Source of the DNA: Parietichytrium sp. I65-24A
Lineage: Eukaryota; Sar; Bigyra; Thraustochytrida; Thraustochytriidae
Reading direction: 5' to 3'
Length of the DNA stretch: 64,000 nucleotides
NCBI GenBank assembly: GCA_012862575.1
Contig: BLSF01000017.1
Location: 310,001 to 374,000, forward strand
The notes beneath the pieces were generated by a model. That model had not been told where the DNA came from. It saw only the letters and a list, made by a program, of their open reading frames with translations, and made no database searches. The translations under genes and the position numbers were made by a program. Of the stretch, positions 1 through 8,369 are shown one piece after another; position 1 is the stretch's first letter; each line of letters begins with the position of its first letter.

Positions 1-790
1 AGAAGCTGGCATGAGCTTCAGGGAAGCACTTGGGGCTGGGAGACTGTAAGTTTGGGCGACAAGTACCTCGGGGGAACATGGCTTTGCTGAGGCTGACGAG
101 ATGTTGTGCAGTTGGTCTGGAGCGACAACTCAGCTTTCGCTGATCCCTTATTCAATCATGGTGGAGGCAGGTACCAAGTGGTTCCGGACAGAGGTGCAAG
201 CTCCTCCTCTGGTAGCCGCTCTCGCAATATCAACATTTGTGTCAATCGGCCTGCAGCCAATTGAAAAGAAGCTAACAATTGACCAGCTTTTGCAAAGCAA
301 AGGCGCTCAGGTGCCAGGTAAGGGAAACGGTGGGCTGCAGGCACTCTTGGAGCCATTCCGAGACATTGCTAAATACGGAAGAGAAAATGGCTTGGGGCGA
401 TTATACAAAGGGTTCGTACCTCTTGCAACGAGGGAATTTATCTACATAGCCGCCATCTCGGTGGTGAACCCCTTTGTGGTGCGTGCTGTGAACGGCTCCG
501 TGAAGGATTTTGAGCACAAAGCAATTCCTGAAGCTGCGGGGGCGTTCTGCGTCGGATTCTCAGCGGGTCTTTTATCCGCGCCATTCCAGACGGTCAACGC
601 AATGATGAAGGATGAGCGGAACAAGAGCAGATCCATGAAGTCAATCCTGGAAACTAGCGTCTTTGGCAATGGTGTGCAGTCTGGAGTCCATCGACTTTTC
701 TTTGGCGCAGCCACTCGAAGTGCAAGGTGCGGAGGGGCTGGCGTTTTGTACTATTCATGGCGAATGATACTTGGAGCTTCTTCGGAATGA
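1..790 (+). CDS. Mitochondrial carrier family (SLC25)-like protein, 5' partial, two exons seen
   Basis: Membrane solute carrier of the SLC25 type; substrate unknown. The gene enters from the left edge. Exon 1 (1-45) reads in frame 2 and joins exon 2 (112-790) across an intron at 46-111. Splicing restores a typical carrier stretch: a Gly-rich segment, LWSG, then LIPYS, matching the family pattern of an LWxG loop followed by a Pro-containing helix. Without splicing the frame has a stop at 47-49, and the ATG at 101 lies inside the intron. Two later repeats are visible, ending RLYKGF and RLFFGA. The PxD/ExxK/R signatures are degenerate (PIEKK and PFQTVN), so it is a divergent member. The stop lies 14 bases before the stop of the convergent RPP30 gene. 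Family fairly sure; transported substrate not inferable. Confidence 0.75.
46..111 (+). other. Intron in SLC25-like gene
   Basis: A 66-base intron with GTAAGT donor, a CTGAC branch-like site near 93, and a TGTGCAG acceptor. It interrupts a codon after base 2. The protein join restores the carrier LWSG motif, which is the main support. Confidence 0.75.
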
Positions 791-804
791 GATTGACGGC
801 CGAC

Positions 805-1671
805 TCATGCCTGGCCAACAAACATTTTCTTTCTCTGATGAGCCCTTTCGAGCACGGCTTGGCAAGCGGTCGTGATGCTCGCCTCTGCGAAAATACGTGC
901 CAAGCCCAGAGAGCCAGCAAGTTGAATGACCTCCTCAGGTCGTTGCCGTCGAATAGAAGGGCTGCTTCCACTCGTTAAAATTACGTTGCTCCATTGTCGA
1001 TTTGATTTCAAGTGCCCGCCGCTGACCATTTTGAAAATTCGATTGGCCGTGATCCACGCTTCATTGCGATCCGTCTCTGATCTGGCATTTGCCTCTGTGT
1101 AATTTAACTCCAAGAAAATTTTGTGCTGTCTGAGAAGGAGCATTTCCGGATAGGTTAATTTGGTCCCGGCAGATCTTGATAATCCAAGCTTCAAGACATC
1201 AAACGCACAATTACGAGATGGTGCCGAACGAAGCATACTGATTATTGCCGACAAAGCCTTGGGTCCACATGGCTCGAGCGCCACAATGTCGAACAAGTTG
1301 GTTCGAGGGTCCTTCAAGGCAGACATCAGACCAGGTACTGACGAGAACTTGTAAGTCACTTTGCTGTACAAATCCAACTGGTCTGTTGAGCTCCTCGTCG
1401 CCTTCCTCTCCCTCATCGACAGAGTCGGAAAACTCCCGTCGAACACGTCTTGAAGTTCTTTTAGCGTGGGGAACACCATTACCGTCGTTGATTTGCCTCT
1501 TGTGAGAGCTGATATTTGGAGCCCCATATCCGTTTCCTCCGAGCTCGCCCATTCCACGGCGCCTTCGTCGGCGAAGACAGAGACATCCACCGCCGCTGCT
1601 CCCCACTTCATCCGCTGCAAGTCATCCAGCACTGCCTCACATGTTTTACCAAACGGCACTGAGAGATCCAT
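805..1671 (-). CDS. RPP30: RNase P / MRP protein subunit p30
   Basis: Protein subunit of nuclear RNase P (tRNA 5' processing) and RNase MRP (rRNA processing). The 288-residue protein matches the RPP30/Rpp1 TIM-barrel family in length and order. An N-terminal half with paired beta/alpha units is followed by FDIVALEP, a strand-end Leu-Gly-Leu region (KLGLSRSAG), FLELNYTEAN, then the family-typical VILTSGSS and a segment ending in LGL, with a C-terminal A-x-x-A-VLERA-like helix near residues 270-278. In the family the Ser-rich strand is followed by a region locating the next helix (R-x-P-x-E/D), here RRQRPEEV. Start is the ATG at 1671. Tail-to-tail with the SLC25-like gene. Confidence 0.85.
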   Translation of the reverse strand: MDLSVPFGKTCEAVLDDLQRMKWGAAAVDVSVFADEGAVEWASSEETDMGLQISALTRGKSTTVMVFPTLKELQDVFDGSFPTLSMRERKATRSSTDQLDLYSKVTYKFSSVPGLMSALKDPRTNLFDIVALEPCGPKALSAIISMLRSAPSRNCAFDVLKLGLSRSAGTKLTYPEMLLLRQHKIFLELNYTEANARSETDRNEAWITANRIFKMVSGGHLKSNRQWSNVILTSGSSPSIRRQRPEEVIQLAGSLGLARIFAEASITTACQAVLERAHQRKKMFVGQA

Positions 1672-2317
1672 TGCGGCCTTCCTCCCCGAGCGCCTCTCGC
1701 AGTACGCTACTTATATAAGAGCGCCTATTATACGCTACTCGTTGAGAATCGCAAAGTACGCCACTCTTTCCCACAAACCCATTCAAAAAGGCACAGCCAA
1801 CCAGGGTGCTCCACCGGTCTCATAGCGTAAACATTAATTCGGACGAACCCGAATACCCCACTATACCGGTCCTTACGATTTCTGTAATCTCGTGGCTAGC
1901 GTTAAAGGTATTCGTCGGAACCCAAACCCAGGTGGATTTTCTGTCGTGAGCAACAAACAGAGAGAGCTGAAAAGAAAATGAAGTGCGTCAAATACGTGAA
2001 AAGCCTCGATGATTATAGAGGTCGGCGCTGCTGGTTTTGATATGTCTCTGTTGCCTTTGGACTCGAAACGCAGCCCAAGTCTAGTTGCTTGCGCGGTGCA
2101 TTGTCGCTAGCAACGACGGCGTGGGAGATAGAGCACATCGGAAGGAAATAACATTGAACGCGAGAAGTGAACTGTCGAGAGTCTATTGTTGTTTTCTAAT
2201 CTATTGCAAACAGGGCCACTGGCGGCTCCATATTGTGGACTATGTATGGTAGATGCCACGCAGGTCGCGAGGTCTGTGCCAAACGGAGCTGGCCTCTTCT
2301 TTCAGAACCATTCTTAC
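1672..2317. other. Intergenic, promoter side of RPP30
   Basis: No ORF with recognisable homology, RNA gene or repeat is seen in these 646 bases. It must hold the RPP30 promoter and the 3' UTR of the secreted-protein gene on the same strand. Confidence 0.5.
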
Positions 2318-3226
2318 TTAAACGCGAATTGCTATCGCCCCAAAGACCATTGCAGTAAAGGAGAGAGTGATTCCGGAGGCAGAGCTTGGCACCGAAGTTG
2401 GTGCGCCAGTTCCTCTGTTTGCGTCCTGAGTTGGAGCTTTAGTCGGAGCCCCAGTTGGAGCATCAGTTGCACTTGCGGTCGGAGATCCTTCGGCGGTTGG
2501 AGCATCAGTTGCACTTGCGATTGGAGCCTCTGACGGGCTTGGAGTGCTTGCAGGAAAAGTTGGCGCCTCGGATGGAGCGGATGTTGGAGCTTCACTAGCA
2601 GTTGGGACAGTCGGAGATGTTGGTGCAGAACTTGGGCTGCTGGTTGGTTCTGTTGGGGCGCTAGTTGGCTCCGTTGGTGCAGCTGACGGGGAAGGAGTTG
2701 GAGCTGCGGAGGTTGGCTCAGCGGTTGGGCTGGACGTTGGTGCTGCCGTTGGGCCAATACACGCACTTGTGGAACATTCACCGGTGCACTGGGAGCCGAA
2801 CATGCATTCAATATCTGATTCACATTCGGTTGGGCACACGGAGAGGTTGAGACCACTCTGTCCTTCAATTCTAAGTGCTGTCAAATACTCCAAAGCTGCC
2901 ATCTGCGCAACAGCATCTGAGAAAGCGGCTTGATTTGAAACGTGAAGGCCGTTCTCTTGTGTAAAACTGATTCCAGTGAGCCGACCACTGCTGCAGGTGG
3001 AGAAGCCCTTCTTGTAAATGCAAGCGTCTTCAGAACATGGGTCTTCCTCCTTGTTATTGACATTTTTGCAAGCTGTCCAGTCGTCGCCTTGATTCAACGC
3101 AGCTGCGAGTTGCATCCATGCCGTGCATTGCGCTTTGGACAAGGCGTTAGTAATAGCTGAGCAATCTCCGTTCGCTTCCGAGACGAAGGCTGCGAAGAGC
3201 GCGAGCGCAGCGTATCCTTTTCCCAT
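2318..3226 (-). CDS. Secreted Pro-Thr-rich, probably GPI-anchored surface protein with a single LRR-like module
   Basis: Predicted cell-surface or wall protein, 302 residues. Residues 1-20 form a signal peptide ending SEANG before DC. Residues 21-130 look like the capped N-terminus and one turn of a plant-type leucine-rich repeat protein (W-x-x-C, DPCS, then GRLTGISF and a Leu-rich turn). A Cys-rich stretch with about six Cys follows (130-157). Residues 158-275 are low-complexity Ala/Pro/Thr/Ser repeats (APTSSPT-like), probably O-glycosylated. The C-terminus has a small-residue site then a short hydrophobic tail (ITLSFTAMVFGAIAI), as in GPI signals. ATG at 3226. Function unknown; adhesion or wall role is inference. 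Confidence 0.75.
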   Translation of the reverse strand: MGKGYAALALFAAFVSEANGDCSAITNALSKAQCTAWMQLAAALNQGDDWTACKNVNNKEEDPCSEDACIYKKGFSTCSSGRLTGISFTQENGLHVSNQAAFSDAVAQMAALEYLTALRIEGQSGLNLSVCPTECESDIECMFGSQCTGECSTSACIGPTAAPTSSPTAEPTSAAPTPSPSAAPTEPTSAPTEPTSSPSSAPTSPTVPTASEAPTSAPSEAPTFPASTPSPSEAPIASATDAPTAEGSPTASATDAPTGAPTKAPTQDANRGTGAPTSVPSSASGITLSFTAMVFGAIAIRV

Positions 3227-3546
3227 GTTGATATATTGAAGTGTTTGCTCTTGAGATGAAAACCTGCCGTGTTCTTGCCCAAGTCACCGTGATATGGGTT
3301 TGCTGGTGGCAGCCTTTCATTCGCAGAGGGATCTTCTGTCATCAATAATAATTGCATGAATGTGAAACTCCCATAGTTTCTCCTCCATACTTATTTAAAA
3401 GTAGCTCAGCCATCGAGTGTCAATAAATGACCCCCCCCTCCCATTTTTACACTACTTTGAGAAAGCGATTTCTTCCTGCAAGCTCAGCCCCACGATTCAC
3501 GACCGTAGTCAAAAGAGGAATAATTTGATTTCCAGTGTTCACTGAT

Positions 3547-3561
3547 GGGTGGGCGGGTGGG
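3547..3561 (+). other. Candidate G-quadruplex, four GGG runs with one-base loops
   Basis: GGGTGGGCGGGTGGG, about 320 bases upstream of the start codon of the minus-strand secreted-protein gene. Single-base loops give the most stable known class of G4 in vitro. A role in this gene's expression is inference. Confidence 0.6.
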
Positions 3562-4879
3562 TCGGTGAGTGGGCGATGTAAACATAGGACAACTTTTGCA
3601 CTAATCCTACGGACCGTCTGAAACCGGTTGATCTGATTCTGAATTACATCCCAAACAGGCCCACTTTTTGCAAGTCTACTCTACCGATACATCGACTTGA
3701 AAGAGCTCACTTCTTCGCCGACTGCGAAAGTCGAAGGTCCTAATATATATATTTTTAGGAATTTTATTATTTTTACCGTATACTGATCTGTGAACGTTTT
3801 ATTGCAAGGTTTTTATCCGGCAAACGGTTTCTGCGAAACAGGCTTAGGCTTTGCTTGCGAAGGAATACTGGCGAAACCTTCTCACACGAGCTTGACAAGG
3901 GAAGCAAGTAATGATGAGGCTGGCAAGGGAAGCAGGTAATCATGAGGCTGTAAAGTGCGAAAGTTTCTTGAGCGTAAAACACGCTATGAGATTCAGTGTG
4001 AATGCGCTGCTTTGTCTGAGTTCTCTGAACTGTGCTTCTCTTATTGGAGGCTGCGATTGAGCGTCAAAAGGCCCTTTGCGTGGAACGACGCAAGAGTTCT
4101 CCAGATTGCTTCACTCTCAGCAGCAGCCTGAACCATACAATTCAGTTCGAAACTCGGTCACGATCCAGGGAAGCGAGCTAGGCCTCTCTCTACAATTCTC
4201 TTTCAAATTACAAATCTCTCGCACTTATACACGGCCGCGGATACCGTCTGTTGTGAGTCTCCTGCATCACTCGCCGTGGTACCAGTGGCAAGAGCTGGTA
4301 TTTTTGGAACAGGTAAAAAGAGTGTCACAGCGCAAGAACGCGTGCATTCCACCAACATCCATTGGGTGGCCTATTCCGCATGTGTGAGTGAACAAATCAT
4401 GGTGTTGGCAAGTTTACAGTTTTCATTAGCTGCAGAAAATCAGGAGTACATCTGAGCGTTACATTTTGTGAGCAACTACTAATGAGCGGCTAACTACGAC
4501 TACTCTCCGACCAAATTCAGACGCGACCGTTGGCAAAGTTATTTCTGATTCGAGTTGAAAATTTAACAGAATTCAGAATTCACTGTCAGTAAATTAAGAT
4601 GTTAAATAAGACGAAGAGTGGCTCTGGTGGGAAGCGATGGGACCTAATCCCTCGAGCCCTGGAGCCAACGCTTTGCCGTTCGCTCTCCGGGGCTGAACTC
4701 TGCTCTGTGCAAACGTCCCTGCTCTGCAAAGGTGTCACGCGCTCCATCCCACAGATCGCTTGCCATTCGCCGAGCGCGGAAGCTTCTAACGGCCAGGCGA
4801 TAGTTGTTTTGCTCTCTTCTGCGCTCTTCTGTGATCGAGACTTGGAGGCCAAAGCTGTAATAAAACTCGTGCTCCAGGC

Positions 4880-4926
4880 GCTCGATGAGCTCGATGTGCT
4901 CGATGAGTTCGATGAGCTCGATGAGC
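4880..4926 (+). repeat. Short tandem repeat, unit GCTCGATGA (about 5 copies)
   Basis: Imperfect 9-base units read directly. They create a small repetitive ORF on each strand that is not taken as a gene. Confidence 0.8.
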
Positions 4927-5182
4927 TTGCTCCACAAAAGCCGTCGGAGTTCTGAACTGAAACTTGTAGTCCCTATCATCGTGATGCGCGATATGCGCGA
5001 CGTGCTAAATGCGATAGAACGATAATAACGATCAGCTCTCTGTTCACGTACAACGAGTTATTTGTGATTTGTGTGGACGTGTTAGCAGTGTAAAAATTTT
5101 ACACCTGAGTACCTTCTGTGATGCACACGTCGTTCCGCAACAGCGTGTCTTCATTTGAGAAGTCAGGGTGGAAGTGCTCGAG

Positions 5183-6541
5183 ATGGAGAACGAGTACGCG
5201 GGATACCGCGTTCCGGCGAACGAGAAAGGCAGCTCTGTGGAGGTTTTAAATGCACAAGAGGTGGATCCTGAAGGGTTCCACAAGAATTACATATGCGCGC
5301 GCAAGCCAGTCGTGATCCGGGGTATCCCTGAGGACCTGCTCGGCCTCAAGAAATGGTCAAACGATTACCTGAAGAAGCTGGTCGGGTCGGTGCAAGTGGA
5401 CGTGGAAGCACGGGCCGGGGCGCGGGACAAGTTTGGGCGCGGGAATAAGAAGACTATGGCTTTCGGTGATCTGTTAGATGCGATCGAGAAGGGAAGCATA
5501 GATTATTACATGACCACACAGGAGTTTGAGGTGAACGAGAAAGGGCAACAAAACGTGGTCGCAAAGCCCCTCGAGCAAATGTTGGAGAGGGGAGTGAGGG
5601 ACTTCCCGGTGTTGCCCAAACTGCTGCAACCGCTAGTGCCATCAAATCTGAACATCTGGGTGGGGAACTCAGAAGAAGGGACGTCCACAGGTCTACACCA
5701 CGACTACCATGATAACATTTACGTTTTGCTCCGTGGTAGAAAGCGATTCCGTCTGTATAGCCCCGCTGATACCGAGGCGATGTACACGAAGGGGACGGTG
5801 ACCAAGGTGCATCCGAACGGAAGGATAAATTATGAGGGTTTCCCCACCCGCGCAGACGGCGTAACGTCAGAGAATCTTGTTGAGCTGGAGAAGGCTCATG
5901 CGGAAAAGGAGCTGGAAGCCGCTGAGGCAGCCGTCGAACGCGGCGAGAAAGGCGCCAAAAAGAGACTCCAAAGGGCAGAGCAGAACTTGGAAAAGATTCT
6001 TGATAAGGTACTGGACGCACAAATGGATGACGATGACTATGACGACGCCAACTTTGACGAAGATGGGATCCTCTCAAGTGGAGATGATGGTGCGAGCTCG
6101 GACGATGAGGTCCGCGCACAGCCATCGCAAGACAAGAAGCGCCTTGGTGAAGCGTCAGCAAATGCGTCCAAGAAACGGCCTAGGGTTGCAAGACCTGGAT
6201 CGGATGATGGAGAGGACGAGAATGAGGACGGGAAGGCTGACGATCCCCGCCAAGTCCCACTAAATTTCAGCACTGTTAACGATCTGGAGAATCCGGACGC
6301 GAGGCTTTTCCCGCTTTACATGCACGCGAACCACGTATTCGCGAATCTCAAGGCTGGCGATATGCTCTACCTCCCATGCGGCTGGTTCCACGAAGTGACT
6401 TCCTTCACGGAACCCTCGAGCAGCGATCCTGGCCACTTTGCTTTTAATTACTGGGTGCACCCGCCCACCAATGCGAGCCGCGAGAAGCCTTACCCTGACG
6501 ACTATTGGAACCAAATGCAGGTCTTGCCTGACCTTTCGTGA
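5183..6541 (+). CDS. JmjC (cupin-like) Fe(II)/2-oxoglutarate oxygenase with large acidic insertion
   Basis: Predicted protein hydroxylase or demethylase of the JmjC/cupin_8 class; substrate unknown. The ATG at 5183 gives 452 residues; the frame stays open to a GTG at 5168, not used here. N-terminal features fit the family (KPVVIRG near residue 41; NIWVGN near 157). Iron ligands are visible: H172-x-D174 in LHHDYHDN, and H403 in LPCGWFHEV. Between them, residues about 225-360 are an insertion: a charged helix followed by Asp/Glu-rich, Lys/Arg-rich disorder with a possible nuclear signal (KKRPR, about 330-334). JMJD7/JMJD6-like small oxygenases lack such a long insert. Likely nuclear or cytosolic; no signal peptide. 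Family call firm, substrate open. Confidence 0.85.
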   Translation: MENEYAGYRVPANEKGSSVEVLNAQEVDPEGFHKNYICARKPVVIRGIPEDLLGLKKWSNDYLKKLVGSVQVDVEARAGARDKFGRGNKKTMAFGDLLDAIEKGSIDYYMTTQEFEVNEKGQQNVVAKPLEQMLERGVRDFPVLPKLLQPLVPSNLNIWVGNSEEGTSTGLHHDYHDNIYVLLRGRKRFRLYSPADTEAMYTKGTVTKVHPNGRINYEGFPTRADGVTSENLVELEKAHAEKELEAAEAAVERGEKGAKKRLQRAEQNLEKILDKVLDAQMDDDDYDDANFDEDGILSSGDDGASSDDEVRAQPSQDKKRLGEASANASKKRPRVARPGSDDGEDENEDGKADDPRQVPLNFSTVNDLENPDARLFPLYMHANHVFANLKAGDMLYLPCGWFHEVTSFTEPSSSDPGHFAFNYWVHPPTNASREKPYPDDYWNQMQVLPDLS

Positions 6542-7043
6542 TCACACAGCAATTTCACGAACAAACCATATCATAACAGCATAACCATGTCCTTCGCATA
6601 CTGGCCAACAGCCTTGATTGTATCGATCTAACTCGATTGGCTCTCCCTCCCGACTGTAGGTCCGCCAAGATTTCATCCATCTTTGCCTCCCTACTTTGCC
6701 TTAACGTTTGGCTCCCACCCACACATCACACAACCTCACGCAAGTCGCCGACTCCGAGACCTTCATCGACTCGCCGACAACTCTGTTGAACTTTCTATTG
6801 AAAAACTTGTAGAACTCGTTTTCCAATGAGATAAAAAACTTCGCAGTCCATTTGATCAACCATAACTTCGAAAGAGAGGAAGTGTGCCTGCCCTACAGCC
6901 AATACCCTTGGTTCTAATACTCACACAGCCTCCACAACAGTGTGTCAATGAGAGAGGGAGAGACAGAGGCAGCAGTCTAGGGTGAACTTGAAGCGTCGCG
7001 GGCACCGTCGACTGAGCGAGTGCGCAAGCGCGCGTGTGGCAAG
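6542..7043. other. Intergenic, 0.5 kb
   Basis: 3' UTR of the JmjC gene and promoter of the small membrane protein. No repeat or RNA gene recognised. Confidence 0.5.
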
Positions 7044-7429
7044 ATGTTGACGGAAGAGGATGTTTGGCGCACCATAGACAGCGTGCAGGTAAGTGGTTTT
7101 TTGTTTGGCTCAGGCCTACCGGCATCGGTTGGAAGTGCAGCGCGGCGATGCCTCAAGGGATTGAGACTGAGACAGAAGTGGTGTGCTGACCGTCCTGACC
7201 GTATGTACGCGCGCAGCAATTTGCGAACGAGACGCTGGTGCCGTTTTGGCTAGGACATGTGGCCCCGGTTATCGAGGAGTGGTTGCACTCGGAGAAGCTC
7301 CTCTGGAAGGGGCTGAGCATCAACATGGTGCTGTTGTACTCTCTGGGCATCCTCATCGTCCTCAATGGCATCGCTTGGCAGTTCAACAAGAAGCACATCG
7401 CTCTCTGGCACCGCCACAAGCTCGAGTGA
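7044..7429 (+). CDS. Small single-pass membrane protein, two exons
   Basis: Spliced from 7044-7088 and 7217-7429 to give 85 residues. Exon 1 starts at ATG 7044 (MLTEEDVWRTIDSVQ); exon 2 continues QFANETLVPFW in the same phase, and the next in-frame ATG downstream is far too late. Residues 50-71 form one clear hydrophobic helix (NMVLLYSLGILIVLNG), followed by a short basic tail (KKHIALWHRHK), so the C-terminus is probably cytosolic or matrix-facing. No family recognised. The size and single helix resemble small subunits of ER or mitochondrial complexes, but that is only an analogy. Confidence 0.65.
7089..7216 (+). other. Intron in small membrane protein gene
   Basis: A 128-base phase-0 intron with GTAAGT donor, a GCTGAC branch-like site near 7186, and CGCGCAG acceptor. 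It joins two exons with no frame conflict. Confidence 0.7.
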
Positions 7430-7821
7430 AAGCGGCCTCATCAAGCCGCCATCCCCGCCCGAAGCCACAGTCGCGCGGGGGTTCCAAGACTCAGCACGTC
7501 TCCTCCAGCTCGCAGCTCAACGACTCTGCGTCCAACAGGGGTCATTTCTCTCTTGCGGCAGAGCAAGCATGGCATCAGCGGATGCGGCAGGATGCCAATG
7601 GCCAAACCCAACCAACCATCTCGATACACCAGAGCTCGATCGGCACTCCGCATTGCAGGTCATATGATGTCAACCACATGTATCATCGCCCCATCAACCA
7701 TCAAATTTTCGTCTCATCTCGTACCTCTCTTCTGTTGGTCGTGCTCGCACATTCATCTGCCCACTTGACTCTCTCTCGCTCACGCTCACGTTCTTCCATC
7801 CATCCTCTCTCGCTTCTTCCA

Positions 7822-8240
7822 AATCGATCAATCAATCGATCCATGAGTCCATCTTTCACAGCCCACAGTCAATCAATCACATTCATTCCAATTTGAACAA
7901 GTTTCGTTCAATAGAAAACTTTCAATTGAACAAAGTCAACGTTCAAGATCGTTCAAGATCGATCAATCAATCAATCGATCAATGAGTCCATCTTTCATAG
8001 TTCACAGTCAATCAATCACATTCATTTCAATTGAACAAGTTTCATCCAATTGAAAGTTTTCAATTGAATTGAACAAAGCCAACGTTCAAGATCGATCAAT
8101 CAATCAATCAATCAATCGATCAATGAGTGTCCATCTCTCATAGTTCACATTCACAGTCAATCAACCACATTCATGAACATTGACTGTGAACAAATGTTTT
8201 GAAAGTTTTCAAAATTGAACCAAGTCAACGTTCAACGTTG
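7822..8240 (+). repeat. Tandem repeat, three copies of about 140 bases
   Basis: Copies start near 7822, 7961 and 8101, judged by the shared ATGAGTCCATCTTT-like segment at 7843, 7982 and 8123 (periods 139 and 141). Each copy has an ATCAATCAATCGATC run, a CACAGTCAATC motif, paired CAATTGAA/TTCAATTG words and a CAACGTTCAAG end. The copies have diverged by substitutions and small indels. It is AT-rich and sits directly upstream of the kinesin-like gene. Confidence 0.85.
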
Positions 8241-8244
8241 TATA

Positions 8245-8255
8245 GTACTGAGTAC
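8245..8255. promoter_or_regulatory. Palindrome GTACTGAGTAC upstream of kinesin-like gene
   Basis: Exact copy of an 11-base palindrome (5-base arms, G/C centre) that recurs at 17297, 23304 and 43096 in this window, each upstream of a gene. Here it lies about 115 bases before the ATG at 8370. Regulatory role is inference. Confidence 0.45.
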
Positions 8256-8369
8256 CAGGGAAAGAAACACCCGCCCGCCAAAAACCTGCAAATTGCCGGT
8301 GTTTTCCGCTGCGTGGCGCGCACACGTGCGTGCGTGTACGCGTACGCGCGGGCGTCCTCGCGCAGCAGG

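Larger units (their letters stand above)
3227..5182. other. Intergenic, 1.96 kb, no gene recognised
   Basis: ORFs here are short and lack recognisable features. Contents noted separately: a G-quadruplex motif at 3547-3561, paired CAGAATTC octamers at 4568-4582, and a 9-base tandem repeat at 4880-4926. Confidence 0.5.
7430..8369. other. Intergenic with 140-base tandem repeat
   Basis: Holds the 3' UTR of the small membrane protein and the promoter side of the kinesin-like gene. Contains the tandem repeat at 7822-8240 and a GTACTGAGTAC palindrome at 8245, both listed separately. Confidence 0.6.

Noticed and set aside
4586-4979. Small ORFs on both strands over the GCTCGATGA repeat
   Set aside because: Repetitive translation only; no family features.
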